Assembly: GCF_008386585.1 (NCBI RefSeq)
Contig: NZ_VUOB01000022.1
Location: 302,821 to 366,820, forward strand
Direction: 5' to 3'
From: Solihabitans fulvus
GTDB taxonomy: Bacteria > Actinomycetota > Actinomycetes > Mycobacteriales > Pseudonocardiaceae
Length of the DNA stretch: 64,000 bases
The notes beneath the pieces were generated by a model that searched no databases, was not told the origin of the DNA, and saw only the letters and a program-made list of their open reading frames with translations. Shown here piece after piece: positions 15,072 to 24,343 of the stretch. A program made the position numbers and the translations under genes. Numbering within the stretch: the first letter of the stretch is position 1; each line of letters starts with the position of its first letter.

Positions 15072-16601
15072 GTGGCGAACCAAGCGGTGACCGAGGTAGT
15101 TCCCTGGGGCGGCCCGCGGGCCAGATGGGTGCTGGCCGCGACGATCCTCGGCTCGGGCATGGCCATGCTGGACGGCACGATCGTCAACGTCGCGCTGCCC
15201 AGGATCGGCGCGGAGCTGGGGGCCTCGGTCACCGGACTCCAGTGGATTCTCGACGGCTACCTGCTGTCGCTCGCGTCGCTGATCCTCATCGCGGGCTCGC
15301 TCGGCGACCGGTACGGCAGGCGACGGGTGTTCCTGTTCGGCGTGATGTGGTTCGGCACGGCGTCCCTGCTGTGCGGGCTCGCCCCGAACACGCAGACGCT
15401 GGTGGCCGCCCGCGTGCTCCAGGGCGTCGGCGGCGCGCTGCTCACCCCCGGCTCGCTGGCCATCCTCCAGTCCTCGTTCGTCAGGGAGGACCGGGCGCGC
15501 GCCATCGGGGCCTGGTCCGGGCTGTCCGGCATCGCCGCCGCGATCGGCCCGCTGGTCGGCGGCCTGCTGGTGCAGGCGTGGTCCTGGCGGCTGGCGTTCC
15601 TGGTCAACCTGCCGGTCGCCGCCTTCTGCGTGTGGCTGACCAGGCGGCACGTGCCCGAGTCCCGCGACCTGGAGATGACCGGACGCCCCGACGTGCTCGG
15701 CGCGGTGCTCGGCGCCGTCGGACTGGCCGGGGTGACCGCCGCGTTGGTGGAGGCGCCCGCGCGCGGCATCGGCGACCCCGTCGTGCTGCTGGCCGGCGGT
15801 GTCGGCCTGCTCGCGCTGATCTCCTTCGGGCTGCTCCAGGCGAAGGGCGCCGATCCGACGGTGCCGCCGGAGCTGTTCGCCAATCGCACGTTCGTGCTGG
15901 CCAACGCGCTGACGTTCCTGGTGTACGCGGCGCTCGGCGGGGTCATGGTGCTGCTCGTGCTCCAGCTCCAGGTCTCGCTCGGCTACGCGCCGACCGCGGC
16001 GGGCCTCGCCGGGCTGCCGATCACGATCATCATGCTGCTGCTGTCGGCCAGGTCGGGACGGCTGGCCCAGCGCGTCGGGCCGCGCTGGCAGCTGGTGGTC
16101 GGCCCGCTGCTGATCGCGGCCGGCATGCTGCTGCTGCGGATGGCCGCGCCGGGCGCGAGCTACCTGACCGGGGTGCTGCCCGGCGTCCTGGTGTTCGGCC
16201 TCGGGCTGGCCGCCGTGGTCGCCCCGGTCACCGCGACCGTGCTGGCCGCCGCGCCGGACCGACACGCCGGGGTGGCCTCCGGGGTGAACAACGCGGTGGC
16301 GAGGACGGGCAGCCTGCTCGCGGTGGCCATCCTGCCGGCCGTCGCCGGGCTGAGCGGCGCGCAGTACAAGGATCCTTCGGTGCTCACGGCGGGCTGGCGG
16401 ACGGCGCTGCTGGTGTGCGCCGCGGCGGCCGCGATCGGCGGGCTGCTCGCGCTCGGCGTCGACAACAACACCCTGCGCGGCGAGCAGGCGCCCGAGGCGG
16501 AGGCCGCGCCGGACGACCGGCCGCACCCTGGCGAGTGCATGCACTGCGGCGTGGAGGGCCCGCCGACGCACGTGCGGCCTGCGCAGCACACACAGTCCTA
16601 A
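15072..16601 (+). CDS. MFS drug exporter, DHA2 (EmrB/QacA) family
   Basis: This 509-residue, roughly 14-helix major facilitator exports drugs or other small molecules in exchange for protons. Helix 1 carries the DHA2 motif LDGTIVNVALPRIG, the loop after helix 2 has GDRYGRRR (motif A), and helix 5 shows the exporter motif region GLSGIAAAIGPLVGGLL. The start is GTG at 15072. After the last helix comes a ~45-residue cytoplasmic tail containing C-M-H-C and further His residues (ECMHCGVEGPPTH), which is unusual for the family and could bind metal. It follows dasR by 39 bases; no functional link is evident. Confidence 0.87.
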   Translation: MANQAVTEVVPWGGPRARWVLAATILGSGMAMLDGTIVNVALPRIGAELGASVTGLQWILDGYLLSLASLILIAGSLGDRYGRRRVFLFGVMWFGTASLLCGLAPNTQTLVAARVLQGVGGALLTPGSLAILQSSFVREDRARAIGAWSGLSGIAAAIGPLVGGLLVQAWSWRLAFLVNLPVAAFCVWLTRRHVPESRDLEMTGRPDVLGAVLGAVGLAGVTAALVEAPARGIGDPVVLLAGGVGLLALISFGLLQAKGADPTVPPELFANRTFVLANALTFLVYAALGGVMVLLVLQLQVSLGYAPTAAGLAGLPITIIMLLLSARSGRLAQRVGPRWQLVVGPLLIAAGMLLLRMAAPGASYLTGVLPGVLVFGLGLAAVVAPVTATVLAAAPDRHAGVASGVNNAVARTGSLLAVAILPAVAGLSGAQYKDPSVLTAGWRTALLVCAAAAAIGGLLALGVDNNTLRGEQAPEAEAAPDDRPHPGECMHCGVEGPPTHVRPAQHTQS

Positions 16602-16654
16602 GTGGATCGTCTGCGTTCGGAAATTCCCTTACGTGTGAAGACTCCATACAGCTG

Positions 16655-16665
16655 TCCACTGTGGA
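16655..16665. repeat. TCCACTGTGGA element, intergenic copy
   Basis: This is the only non-coding copy of an 11-bp near-palindrome (TCCAYWGTGGA) found eight times in the window. Other copies lie at 10911-10921, 22642-22652, 28336-28346, 33776-33786, 57075-57085, 59348-59358 and 62111-62121. Here it lies 101 bases before the next ATG in a 165-base gap that otherwise shows no clear site. Confidence 0.7.
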
Positions 16666-16766
16666 CTGTCAATGGTGTCGATGCTCACGATTGGCCAACC
16701 GAAGGATCTGTCCGCCCGTCTGTCGCGTTGGGAGTCACATAGGGGATCAGCGCAACGGCGGGAGAC

Positions 16767-17792
16767 ATGGGCCAGGAGAAGAGTTCGCGCAAGCTGGACA
16801 TCAAGACGACGCAGGTGGCGGGAGGAGCACTTGCCGCGGTGACCGCGGCCTTCCTCGGCTCGAAGCTGGGCGTGGCCGGCACGGTCGTCGGCGCAGGCGT
16901 GGCGAGCGTCGTGAGCACCATCGGGGGCGTGCTTTACCAGCATTCGCTCGAACGCACCAAGGAAGGCGTCCGCAAGGTCGGCGCGAAGGCGTGGGTGGTC
17001 AAATCCGCCGACGAATCCGACGGGCCCGCTGCCGACGCGGCGGCCGGACCGGAACGCGACGCGGGTCCTCGGGGCGCCACCGACCTCCAGAGACCCGCCG
17101 TCCACCGCCAGAGACCCGCCACCGGCCGGCAGGGCGGCCCCGCGCCGACCGCGCGGTGGCAGGGCGACGACCACCGCACCGTGCGCTGGCGGGCCGGCGA
17201 CGCGGAGACCGTCAAGCTCCACCGGCCCGCGCTGCCGGGTGCCAAGGGCCTTGCTGCCGGGGACGAAGAGACCCGACTGCTCCGCCCGGCCACGGACGAG
17301 GAGACCCGGCTGCTCAGCCCGGTGGGGGAGTCGACCGACGGTGACCGTCCGGCGCGGCGGCTGCGCTGGCAGGTGCTGGTCGGCGGGACAGTCCTGGCGT
17401 TCCTGCTCGGCATGGGCGTGGTGACCGGCATCGAGCTGTTGCGCGGCTCCCCGCTGTCCGGCGGCAACCAGGGCACCACCGTCGGCTGGCTCGGCGGAAA
17501 GCCGACCCAGCACCAGCAGGACCCGACCGGCGACACGAAGGCCCCGCCGGAGTCGGGCGCCGACCAACAGCACCCGTCCGGCTCGGCGCCGACCACGACC
17601 GCGCCACCGACCAGCGGCCAGCCGCCCGCCACGTCCACACCGCCGACCACGACGACCCCGCCGGCGACCACGACCCCGCCACCGGTGACCACGACCGCGC
17701 CGCCGCCGACCACCGGTCAGCCGCCGACGACGCAGCCGCCGACCGGCCAGCAGACCCCGCAGCGGGGGCAGGCGCCGCCCACGACGCGATGA
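16767..17792 (+). CDS. membrane-anchored Pro/Thr-rich protein of unknown function, 341 aa
   Basis: The family was not recognised. The N-terminus (residues 15-58) contains a Gly/Ala-rich hydrophobic stretch (VAGGALAAVTAAFLGSKLG and following), possibly one or two membrane passes. A ~130-residue charged linker with repeated EETRLL(R/S)P motifs comes next. A clear transmembrane helix follows (about residues 207-226, VLVGGTVLAFLLGMGVVTGI), then a 110-residue extracellular tail very rich in Pro, Thr, Gln and Gly that resembles cell-wall-spanning stalks. The ATG follows GGCGGGAG. It is probably an envelope protein; the tail ends in Arg with no sortase motif. Confidence 0.7.
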   Translation: MGQEKSSRKLDIKTTQVAGGALAAVTAAFLGSKLGVAGTVVGAGVASVVSTIGGVLYQHSLERTKEGVRKVGAKAWVVKSADESDGPAADAAAGPERDAGPRGATDLQRPAVHRQRPATGRQGGPAPTARWQGDDHRTVRWRAGDAETVKLHRPALPGAKGLAAGDEETRLLRPATDEETRLLSPVGESTDGDRPARRLRWQVLVGGTVLAFLLGMGVVTGIELLRGSPLSGGNQGTTVGWLGGKPTQHQQDPTGDTKAPPESGADQQHPSGSAPTTTAPPTSGQPPATSTPPTTTTPPATTTPPPVTTTAPPPTTGQPPTTQPPTGQQTPQRGQAPPTTR

Positions 17793-17839
17793 CCGGTCGC
17801 CCACTACGGGGTGACAGCGGTCAGCACGAAGTCCGCCCG

Positions 17840-17863
17840 AATCGTGTGCACGTTCACACGATT
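17840..17863. promoter_or_regulatory. 9-bp dyad AATCGTGTG-N6-CACACGATT
   Basis: A perfect 9-bp inverted repeat with a 6-base spacer lies 47 bases after the stop of the Pro/Thr-rich protein gene and about 320 bases before the secreted protease gene. Geometry (GTGTG-N6-CACAC) fits a dimeric helix-turn-helix regulator of CRP/FNR type or a LacI-type site. It lacks a T-run, so a terminator is less likely. Confidence 0.45.
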
Positions 17864-17995
17864 TGGGTCGACATTGTCATTACTTTGGGCGCGAGTTAAC
17901 AGTCAACGACTACGCAGCGCAGTTGATCAATCGTGAGCTGTGACACACTTTGGCCGCCGTTGGTGACAGCGTCCGTGACATCACAGAAAGATAAC

Positions 17996-18186
17996 GTCAC
18001 CCAACGGGGTGACCGACCCACGGTCCGTCAGAGCATCGGGGCTCGGACGCCGACAACTGAAGATTTAAGGGGTGGGGCGACCCCTGCCGCCGCCCCACCA
18101 CCCGTCCCCCTGGTTCCCCCGAGAGCGGGTCCCTGCAACCGATGCTCTCGGGTTCCCTGCACCCGAAGATGAGGGAGACGCCTCAT
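17996..18186 (+). promoter_or_regulatory. structured 5' leader of the secreted protease gene
   Basis: The 392-base gap before the protease gene contains several nested hairpins: GTCACCC/GGGTGAC (17996-18013), GGTGGGGCG/CGCCCCACC (18071-18099), a long-range AGAGCATCGG/CCGATGCTCT pair (18030-18039 with 18139-18148), and ATGAGG/CCTCAT (18169-18186), whose right arm includes the first two bases of the start codon and whose left arm and loop hold the ribosome site. This looks like a leader that hides the translation start. It does not match the riboswitch classes I know. Confidence 0.5.
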
Positions 18187-19351
18187 GAACCGCACAGGTG
18201 CGGTCCGCCTTGTCGGAGCCGCTGCGTTGGCCTTCGGTCTCGCGACAGCACTAAGCGTACCGGCGACCGCAGACCCCGCGCCGGCAAGCTCGCCGCAATC
18301 CGATTCGTCCTCCTCCGAAGTCCTCGCCGCGATGCAGCGCGACCTCGGTCTCACCGCCGACCAGGCGCGTGACCGAGTCGCGGGCCAGGCTCGCGCGACC
18401 GAGCTGGAATCCCGGCTCAGCGGCGCGCTGAGCAGCAGTTTCGGCGGCGCGTGGTACGACGCGGCCAGTAACAGGCTCGTCGTCGGCGTCACCGACGCGG
18501 CGAAGGTCGCCCAGGTCACCGCCGCCGGCGCGCAGGCGAAAATCGTCGCGCATTCGCAGCGTTCACTCGACGGGGCGAAGGCCGCACTCGACCAGTTCGC
18601 GGCGCCGGCCTCGGTTACCGGTTGGTACGTGGACACGATGGCGAACCGGCTCGTGGTCGAGGTCAACGCGGCCTCCCGCGACGCGGCCGCCGACCGCTTC
18701 GCGAACGCCGCCCGGGCCCTGACCGACGCCGTCAGCGTCGTCGAGGTCGGCGCGGTGCCGGTGCCGCTCTACAACGTGCGCGGCGGCGACGCCTGGTACG
18801 GACCGGGGTTCCGCTGCTCGGTGGCGTTCAGCGCCACCGACAGCCGAGGCGGCAAGCACTACATCACGGCGGGTCACTGCACCGAGGGCGGCGGCGCGGC
18901 CTCCGGGTACAACCAGGTGGCCCAGGGCACCATCAACGGCAGCACGTTCGGCGCGGGCGGTGACTTCGGCAAGGTCGATGTCACGAGCTCGCAGTGGACG
19001 TTGACCGGCAAGGTCAACCACTACGGCGGCGCGGACGTGTCGGTCAAGGGCTCGACCGAGACGGCGGTCGGCGGCTCGATCTGCCGGTCCGGCTCGACCA
19101 CCGGCTGGCACTGCGGCACCGTGCAGGCCAAGAACCAGACCGTGAACTACCCGCAGCGCACCGTGCGCGGGCTGACCAGGACCAACGTCTGCGCCGAGCC
19201 GGGCGACTCCGGTGGCTCCTGGATCACCGGCACGCAGGCGCAGGGCATCACCTCGGGTGGTTCCGGCAACTGCACCTCTGGCGGCACGACGTTCTTCCAG
19301 CCGATCAACAAGGCGCTGTCGTCCTTCGGCCTGCGCCTGGTCACGAGCTAG
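18185..19351 (+). CDS. secreted S1 family serine protease (streptogrisin/alpha-lytic type)
   Basis: This 388-residue preproprotease is exported, folded by its propeptide and self-cleaved. A Sec signal spans residues 1-29 (hydrophobic core and cleavage after ATA). A prodomain of ~165 residues has the two related halves seen in alpha-lytic protease (SGALSSSFGGAWYD and VTGWYVDTMANRLVVEV). The ~190-residue chymotrypsin-fold domain begins near YNVRGGDAWYG. Catalytic residues are His in ITAGHC, Asp in GGDFGKVDV and Ser in EPGDSGGSW. Cysteine pairs sit in the usual places. It is likely a nutrient-scavenging extracellular protease, controlled through the structured leader. Confidence 0.93.
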   Translation: MNRTGAVRLVGAAALAFGLATALSVPATADPAPASSPQSDSSSSEVLAAMQRDLGLTADQARDRVAGQARATELESRLSGALSSSFGGAWYDAASNRLVVGVTDAAKVAQVTAAGAQAKIVAHSQRSLDGAKAALDQFAAPASVTGWYVDTMANRLVVEVNAASRDAAADRFANAARALTDAVSVVEVGAVPVPLYNVRGGDAWYGPGFRCSVAFSATDSRGGKHYITAGHCTEGGGAASGYNQVAQGTINGSTFGAGGDFGKVDVTSSQWTLTGKVNHYGGADVSVKGSTETAVGGSICRSGSTTGWHCGTVQAKNQTVNYPQRTVRGLTRTNVCAEPGDSGGSWITGTQAQGITSGGSGNCTSGGTTFFQPINKALSSFGLRLVTS

Positions 19352-19391
19352 CTGGCCGGGCGGGGCCGTTCCCTGCCGGCCCTGCCCCAGG

Positions 19392-19424
19392 CTGTCCGAG
19401 GCGGCCCCCTTCCGCCACGGACAG
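19392..19424 (+). terminator. first hairpin of a tandem terminator after the protease gene
   Basis: CTGTCCGAGGCGG pairs with CCGCCACGGACAG (13 positions, one mismatch, 7-base loop) 40 bases after the protease stop. No T-run follows, but it is the first of two consecutive strong stems. Confidence 0.65.
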
Positions 19425-19436
19425 ACCCTGACGAGG

Positions 19437-19476
19437 TGCCCCCGGGCCTTACACCCGTCCCCAAGGCCCGGGGGCA
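19437..19476. terminator. second hairpin, between convergent protease and dioxygenase genes
   Basis: TGCCCCCGGGCCTT and AAGGCCCGGGGGCA form a perfect 14-bp stem with a 12-base loop. It lies between the convergent protease and LigB-type genes and can serve both strands. Confidence 0.75.
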
Positions 19477-19519
19477 TCTCCCATGTCCGGGATCCGGCCG
19501 GCGGGACCGCTCGGTCGGC

Positions 19520-20308
19520 TCAGTCGAACTGCACGGACCGCTTGGACAGCCCGAACCAGAAGCCCTCGACGGTCGTCTTCGGCGCGGTCTCGCGCGCCAG
19601 GCTCGCGCCGAGCGAGACGAACAGCGGCGCGAAGTGCTCGGTGCGCGGGTGGGCGAGTCCGGCGGCCGGCGCGCGGTGCTGGAAATCCAGCAGCCCGTCG
19701 ACGTCCAGGCGCGTCAGCGCGTCGTTCGCCCAGTCGTCGAACTCGGTCGACCACGACGGTGGCCGCTGGTCGACGCCGCCCGCCATGCTCATCTCGCCGA
19801 GGTTGTGGGTCAGGAACCCGCTGCCGATCAGCAGCACGCCCTCGTCCCGCAGCGGCGCGAGCCGCCTGCCGACCTCAAGCAGCACGGCCGGATCGAGGCT
19901 GGGCATGGAGATCTGGAGCACCGGGATGTCGGCATCGGGGTACATCTCCACGAGCGGCACGTAGGCGCCGTGGTCGAGGCCGCGGCCGGGCTCGTCCCGC
20001 ACCGGCCCCTGGCCGCTGAGCAGTTTGCGGACCGTGGCGGCCAGCTCGGGCGCGCCGGGGGCGGGGTAGGTGACCCGGTAGAAGCGGTCCGGGAAGCCCC
20101 AGAAGTCGTAGACCAGTGGGACGGTGCTGGTCGCGCCGAGCGTGAGCGGCTCGGCCTCCCAGTGCGCCGAGACGATCAGGATCGCCTTCGGCCTCGGCAG
20201 GTCCGCCGACCAGGCCGCGAGCTGCCCGGTCCACAACGGGTCGTCGGCCAGCGGCGGCGCGCCGTGACCCAGGTACAGGGCGGGCATCCGGCCCAGCGAG
20301 GTGCTCAT
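19520..20308 (-). CDS. LigB/DODA-type extradiol ring-cleavage dioxygenase
   Basis: The 262-residue protein belongs to the class III extradiol dioxygenase family (4,5-DOPA dioxygenase/YgiD group), iron or zinc enzymes that open catechol rings. The metal ligands are in LYLGHGAPPL (His near residue 15) and SAHWEAEP (His near 49), with further conserved His in GLDHGAYVPL and GSGFLTHNLGEM. The substrate is unknown. The start is ATG at 20308. A GTTGAA-TT-TTCAAC palindrome 13 bases upstream overlaps the promoter/leader and resembles a MarR-type operator, although no MarR gene is adjacent. Confidence 0.88.
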   Translation of the reverse strand: MSTSLGRMPALYLGHGAPPLADDPLWTGQLAAWSADLPRPKAILIVSAHWEAEPLTLGATSTVPLVYDFWGFPDRFYRVTYPAPGAPELAATVRKLLSGQGPVRDEPGRGLDHGAYVPLVEMYPDADIPVLQISMPSLDPAVLLEVGRRLAPLRDEGVLLIGSGFLTHNLGEMSMAGGVDQRPPSWSTEFDDWANDALTRLDVDGLLDFQHRAPAAGLAHPRTEHFAPLFVSLGASLARETAPKTTVEGFWFGLSKRSVQFD

Positions 20309-20321
20309 GAGCCCTCCAAAG

Positions 20322-20335
20322 GTTGAATTTTCAAC
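20322..20335. promoter_or_regulatory. palindrome GTTGAATTTTCAAC before the dioxygenase gene
   Basis: A 6-bp perfect dyad with a 2-base centre lies 13 bases upstream of the dioxygenase ATG. AT-rich TTGAA/TTCAA dyads are typical of MarR-family operators, and this family of dioxygenase is often MarR-controlled in actinobacteria. The regulator is not next to it here. Confidence 0.55.
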
Positions 20336-20443
20336 TTCAAAGGTACGAGCAGTTCAGCACGATTTCAACGAGCGTTCGGGCGTTCCGGTGTGAGTTGCCC
20401 GATGCGCGGCGACGCCGCGCCGGCGCGGTCGATCACAATCGGC

Positions 20444-20872
20444 ATGGTGATCGACTTCGACATCGACGCCTTCCTGGCCCAGCCCCTGACCGCCCGCGTC
20501 GCCACCAACGGTCCCACCGTTCGACCGACCTGGTACCTGTGGGAGGACGAGGCGTTCTGGATCCTCACCGGCCCGTGGGCCAAGCTGCTCGACCGCGTCC
20601 GCACCGACCCGGCCCTGGCCATCACCGTCGATGTCTGCGACCCGGCCACCGGCCTCGTCCGGCAGGTCATCGCCCGAGGGCCCGCCGAAGTGCTGCCCTT
20701 CGACGTGCCGAGGGGGCTGCGCAAACTCAGCCGATACCTCGGCCCCGACGAGACTCGCTGGGACGCCCGGTTCCGCCACTACCTCCACGACGACCCAGCC
20801 GACCGCGGCACGGCCTGGCTCCGCGTCCGTCCCACCAGCCTCACCGCAACCGACCTCAGCTACGACGTCTGA
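20444..20872 (+). CDS. pyridoxamine 5'-phosphate oxidase-like flavin/F420-binding protein
   Basis: This 142-residue protein has the split-barrel fold of the PNPOx-like superfamily: TARVATNGPTVRPTWYLWEDEAFWILT forms the first strands, then an AITVDVCDPATGLVRQVIARGPAEV hairpin. Such small proteins bind FMN or F420 and reduce or sense small molecules; the substrate is unknown. The ATG at 20444 places the first strand correctly. A GTG at 20447 is an alternative start, and the in-frame ATG at 20390 would add unrelated residues. It is divergent from the dioxygenase and may share its regulatory region. Confidence 0.75.
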   Translation: MVIDFDIDAFLAQPLTARVATNGPTVRPTWYLWEDEAFWILTGPWAKLLDRVRTDPALAITVDVCDPATGLVRQVIARGPAEVLPFDVPRGLRKLSRYLGPDETRWDARFRHYLHDDPADRGTAWLRVRPTSLTATDLSYDV

Positions 20873-21105
20873 CCGCGACTGCCAATCGCGACCGGGGCCC
20901 GACCCGGCCAGCGAGCTGACGACTTCCGCGGGACACCGCGCCACAGAGGCCACTGAGCCAGCCCGCCCTAGGAGCCGGCCCGCCCCAAGAGCCAGCCCAC
21001 CCTCCCTCGGGGGCTGTCCCCCTGGCCAGGGTATCGCCGTCCATCGGCGGAGGCCCGCGAAAGTCGGCGGGCTGTGGACAGCTAGTCGCCTTGTGGATAA
21101 CTGCG
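20873..21105. other. non-coding gap before the thiE-side repeat
   Basis: This 233-base stretch between the flavin-binding protein and the tandem repeat has no convincing gene, promoter or terminator. It contains dispersed short copies of GAGCCAGCCC-like words but no ordered structure. Confidence 0.5.
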
Positions 21106-21210
21106 CCCGACCCGGTCGCACCCGACCCGGTCGCGCCCGCCCCGGCAGCGCCCGACTCAGTCGCGCCTGACCTAGCCGCGCCTGACCTAGCCGCGCTCGA
21201 CTGGCCGCGC
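21106..21210. repeat. 15-bp tandem repeat, seven copies, 3' of thiE
   Basis: Seven consecutive 15-base units with the consensus CCYGACCYRGYCGCG run from 21106 to 21210. Units 1-2 and units 5-6 are nearly or fully identical and units 3, 4 and 7 are diverged. The array ends 5 bases before the thiE stop. Its period keeps any frame open, but no gene start or codon bias supports translation. It is probably a slippage-prone minisatellite. Confidence 0.8.
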
Positions 21211-21215
21211 AAACC

Positions 21216-21881
21216 TCAGCCGCGCAAACGCTTGGCGAGCCGTTGCGCCGCATCCAGCGGGTCCGCCGCCTCGGTGATCGCGCGGACGACCACCACCCGG
21301 TCAGCCCCGGCGGCCAGCACCTCGTCCAGCCGTCCGTGGTCGATCCCGCCGATGGCGAACCACGGCCGGTCGCCGTCGAGCGCCGCCGCGTCCCGGACCA
21401 GGCTCAGTCCCGGCGCGGTCCGGCCCGGCTTGGTCGGCGTCGGCCAGCACGGTCCGACGCAGAAGTAGTCCACGCCTGGCTCGCCGGCCGCGGCCGCCGC
21501 CTGCGCGCGGTCGTGCGTGGAGCGGCCGATCACCACGTCCTCGCCGAGGATCCGTCGCGCGACGGACACCGGCAGGTCGTCCTGGCCCAGGTGCAGCACG
21601 TCCGCCCCGGCCGCGAGCGCCACGTCGGCACGATCGTTCACCGACAGCAGCGCGCCGTGCCGCGCGCACGCCTCCGCGAACACCTCGAGCGCCGCCAGTT
21701 CCTGCCGCGCCTCGAGCGGGCCGTCGGCCTTGTCCCGCAGCTGGACGACGTCGACGCCACCGGCCAGCGCCGCGTCCAGGAACTCTGCGAGGTCGCCCCG
21801 GCCTGCCCGTGCGTCGGTGCACAGGTACAACCGCGCGTCGGCGAGCCGCCGCCTGATCTGATCTCCGTCGAGTCCCGGCAC
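21216..21881 (-). CDS. thiE: thiamine-phosphate synthase
   Basis: The 221-residue TIM-barrel enzyme joins HMP-PP and the thiazole phosphate to give thiamine phosphate in the cytoplasm. Family motifs are LYLCTDAR at the N-terminus, [53 protein letters not shown] and FAIGGI. The start is GTG at 21881. It is divergent from thiO-thiS-thiG, matching the thiE/thiOSG arrangement known from mycobacteria. A riboswitch controls the other strand but none is visible before thiE itself. Confidence 0.94.
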   Translation of the reverse strand: MPGLDGDQIRRRLADARLYLCTDARAGRGDLAEFLDAALAGGVDVVQLRDKADGPLEARQELAALEVFAEACARHGALLSVNDRADVALAAGADVLHLGQDDLPVSVARRILGEDVVIGRSTHDRAQAAAAAGEPGVDYFCVGPCWPTPTKPGRTAPGLSLVRDAAALDGDRPWFAIGGIDHGRLDEVLAAGADRVVVVRAITEAADPLDAAQRLAKRLRG

Positions 21882-21961
21882 GCGGCGACCGTAACCGCCG
21901 CGTGGGATCGAAGGAAAGTGCGCATTGCGTGGATCTCCTCGTGCGCTACGGTGGTGGCTGG

Positions 21962-22050
21962 TCGCACGGGAGCCTGGAGGAACCGGGCTGAGAGGGGACT
22001 TGCCAGTCCCGACCGTCGAACCTGATCCGGGTCATGCCGGCGCAGGGAGC
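21962..22050 (+). promoter_or_regulatory. TPP riboswitch controlling thiO-thiS-thiG
   Basis: The conserved thi-box elements are present in order: ACGGGAGCC (5' arm of P1/P2), GGGCTGAGAGGGGAC, GACCGTCGAACCTGATCCGG and GTCATGCCGGCGCAGGGA. The 3' end merges with the ribosome site (GGGAG) of thiO, so control is probably translational: bound TPP would hide that site. No separate terminator stem is evident. Confidence 0.93.
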
Positions 22051-22053
22051 GTG

Positions 22054-23204
22054 ATGGTGATGTCTTTCGCGGGTGTTAGTGGCCGTCTCACCGTGGTCGG
22101 TGGCGGCGTCATCGGGCTGTCGGTGGCGTGGCGTGCCGCCGTGGCCGGGTACGCCGTCGAGGTGCTCGATCCCGACCCCGGCGGCGGCGCGTCCTGGGTG
22201 GCCGGCGGCATGCTGGCCCCGCTGACCGAGGCGTGGCCCGGCGAGGAACCGGTGCTCGCGCTCGGTCTCGCCGCGCAGGTCGGCTGGCCCTCCTACGCGG
22301 ACCGGCTGCGCGCGGACTCCGGCATGTCGCCGGGCCTGCGCGCGGAGGGCACGCTCGCGGTGGCGCTGGACCGCGCGGACGCCGAGGTCCTCGACGCGTT
22401 GGCCGGGCACCTCGCCGGGGCAGGCCGCCAGGTGACCCGCCTGACCGGGCGGGAGGTGCGCGCGCTCGAACCGAGCCTCGGTCCGAGTGTCCGAAGTGGA
22501 CTGTCGGTGCCGCAGGACGTCTCCGTGGACAACCGGGCGCTGCTCGCCGCGTTGCGCGTGGCGTGTGAGTGGCACGGCGTCGGCTTCGACATCCGTCCCG
22601 TCGCGCGCGTGTCGGCCGGTCGGGTCGAGTTCACCGATCAGTCCATTGTGGACTGTGACGTCGTCGTGATCACAGCCGGCGCGTGGAGCGGCGAGCTGCA
22701 TCCCGCGCTGCGCGGTGTGATCCGCCCGGTGAAGGGCGAGATCCTGCGGCTGCGGGCACGTCCCGGCGCGCTCCCGCCGCCGACCCGCACGGTCCGCGCG
22801 TTGGTGCGCGGCCGGCCGGCCTACCTGGTGCCACGGGATGACGGGCTGGTGCTCGGCGCCACCGAGTACGAGGCCGGCTTCGACCAGGACGTCACCGTCG
22901 GCGGGGTGCGCGACCTGCTCGCCGACGCCGAACTGGTGCTGCCCGGTGTCGCGGAGTACGCGCTCGCCGAGTGCGCCGCCGGGTTCCGCGCCGGCAGCCC
23001 GGACAACCTGCCGCTGGTCGGCTGGTTGGAACCCGGGGTGCTCGCCGCGACCGGCCACCACCGCAACGGCCTGCTGCTCGCCCCGATCACCGCCGACGCG
23101 GTGCTCGACCTGCTGGCGGGCCGGCCGGTGTGCGAGGAGATCGCGGCGGCCGACCCCGAACGGTTCGCACAACGGGCCACGACAACGAGAACAGGAGGGG
23201 CGGG

Positions 23205-23208
<4 letters not shown>
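22054..23208 (+). CDS. thiO: glycine oxidase ThiO
   Basis: This ~384-residue FAD-dependent oxidase converts glycine to iminoglycine for thiazole synthesis. The dinucleotide fold is LTVVGGGVIGLSVAWRAA at the N-terminus, followed by GGASWVAGGMLAP; the C-terminal GFRAGSPDNLPLVG and ATGHHRNGLLLAPITA segments bind FAD. Several in-frame starts (GTG 22051, ATG 22054, GTG 22057, ATG 22060) follow the riboswitch; 22054 is my choice, 4 bases after GGGAG, but 22060 is possible. The stop overlaps the thiS start (ATGA). A TCCATTGTGGA element lies inside the gene at 22642. Confidence 0.9.
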
Positions 23209-24202
<994 letters not shown>

Positions 24203-24343
24203 GGGCGCACCGGGAAGCGCTTTCGTTCCATCTTGCGGGGCCAAAGCCACCGGACTGCGGACCGTCGGTGCGCCGAGCCTGCACAATGGATGGCGGGGTG
24301 CTGGTTTCGGTACCCCTCCATCCCAGGAGGAGGCGAATCTGCC

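Noticed and set aside
17930..18184. c-di-AMP (ydaO) or c-di-GMP riboswitch before the protease
   Set aside because: The core consensus words of these classes could not be found in order.
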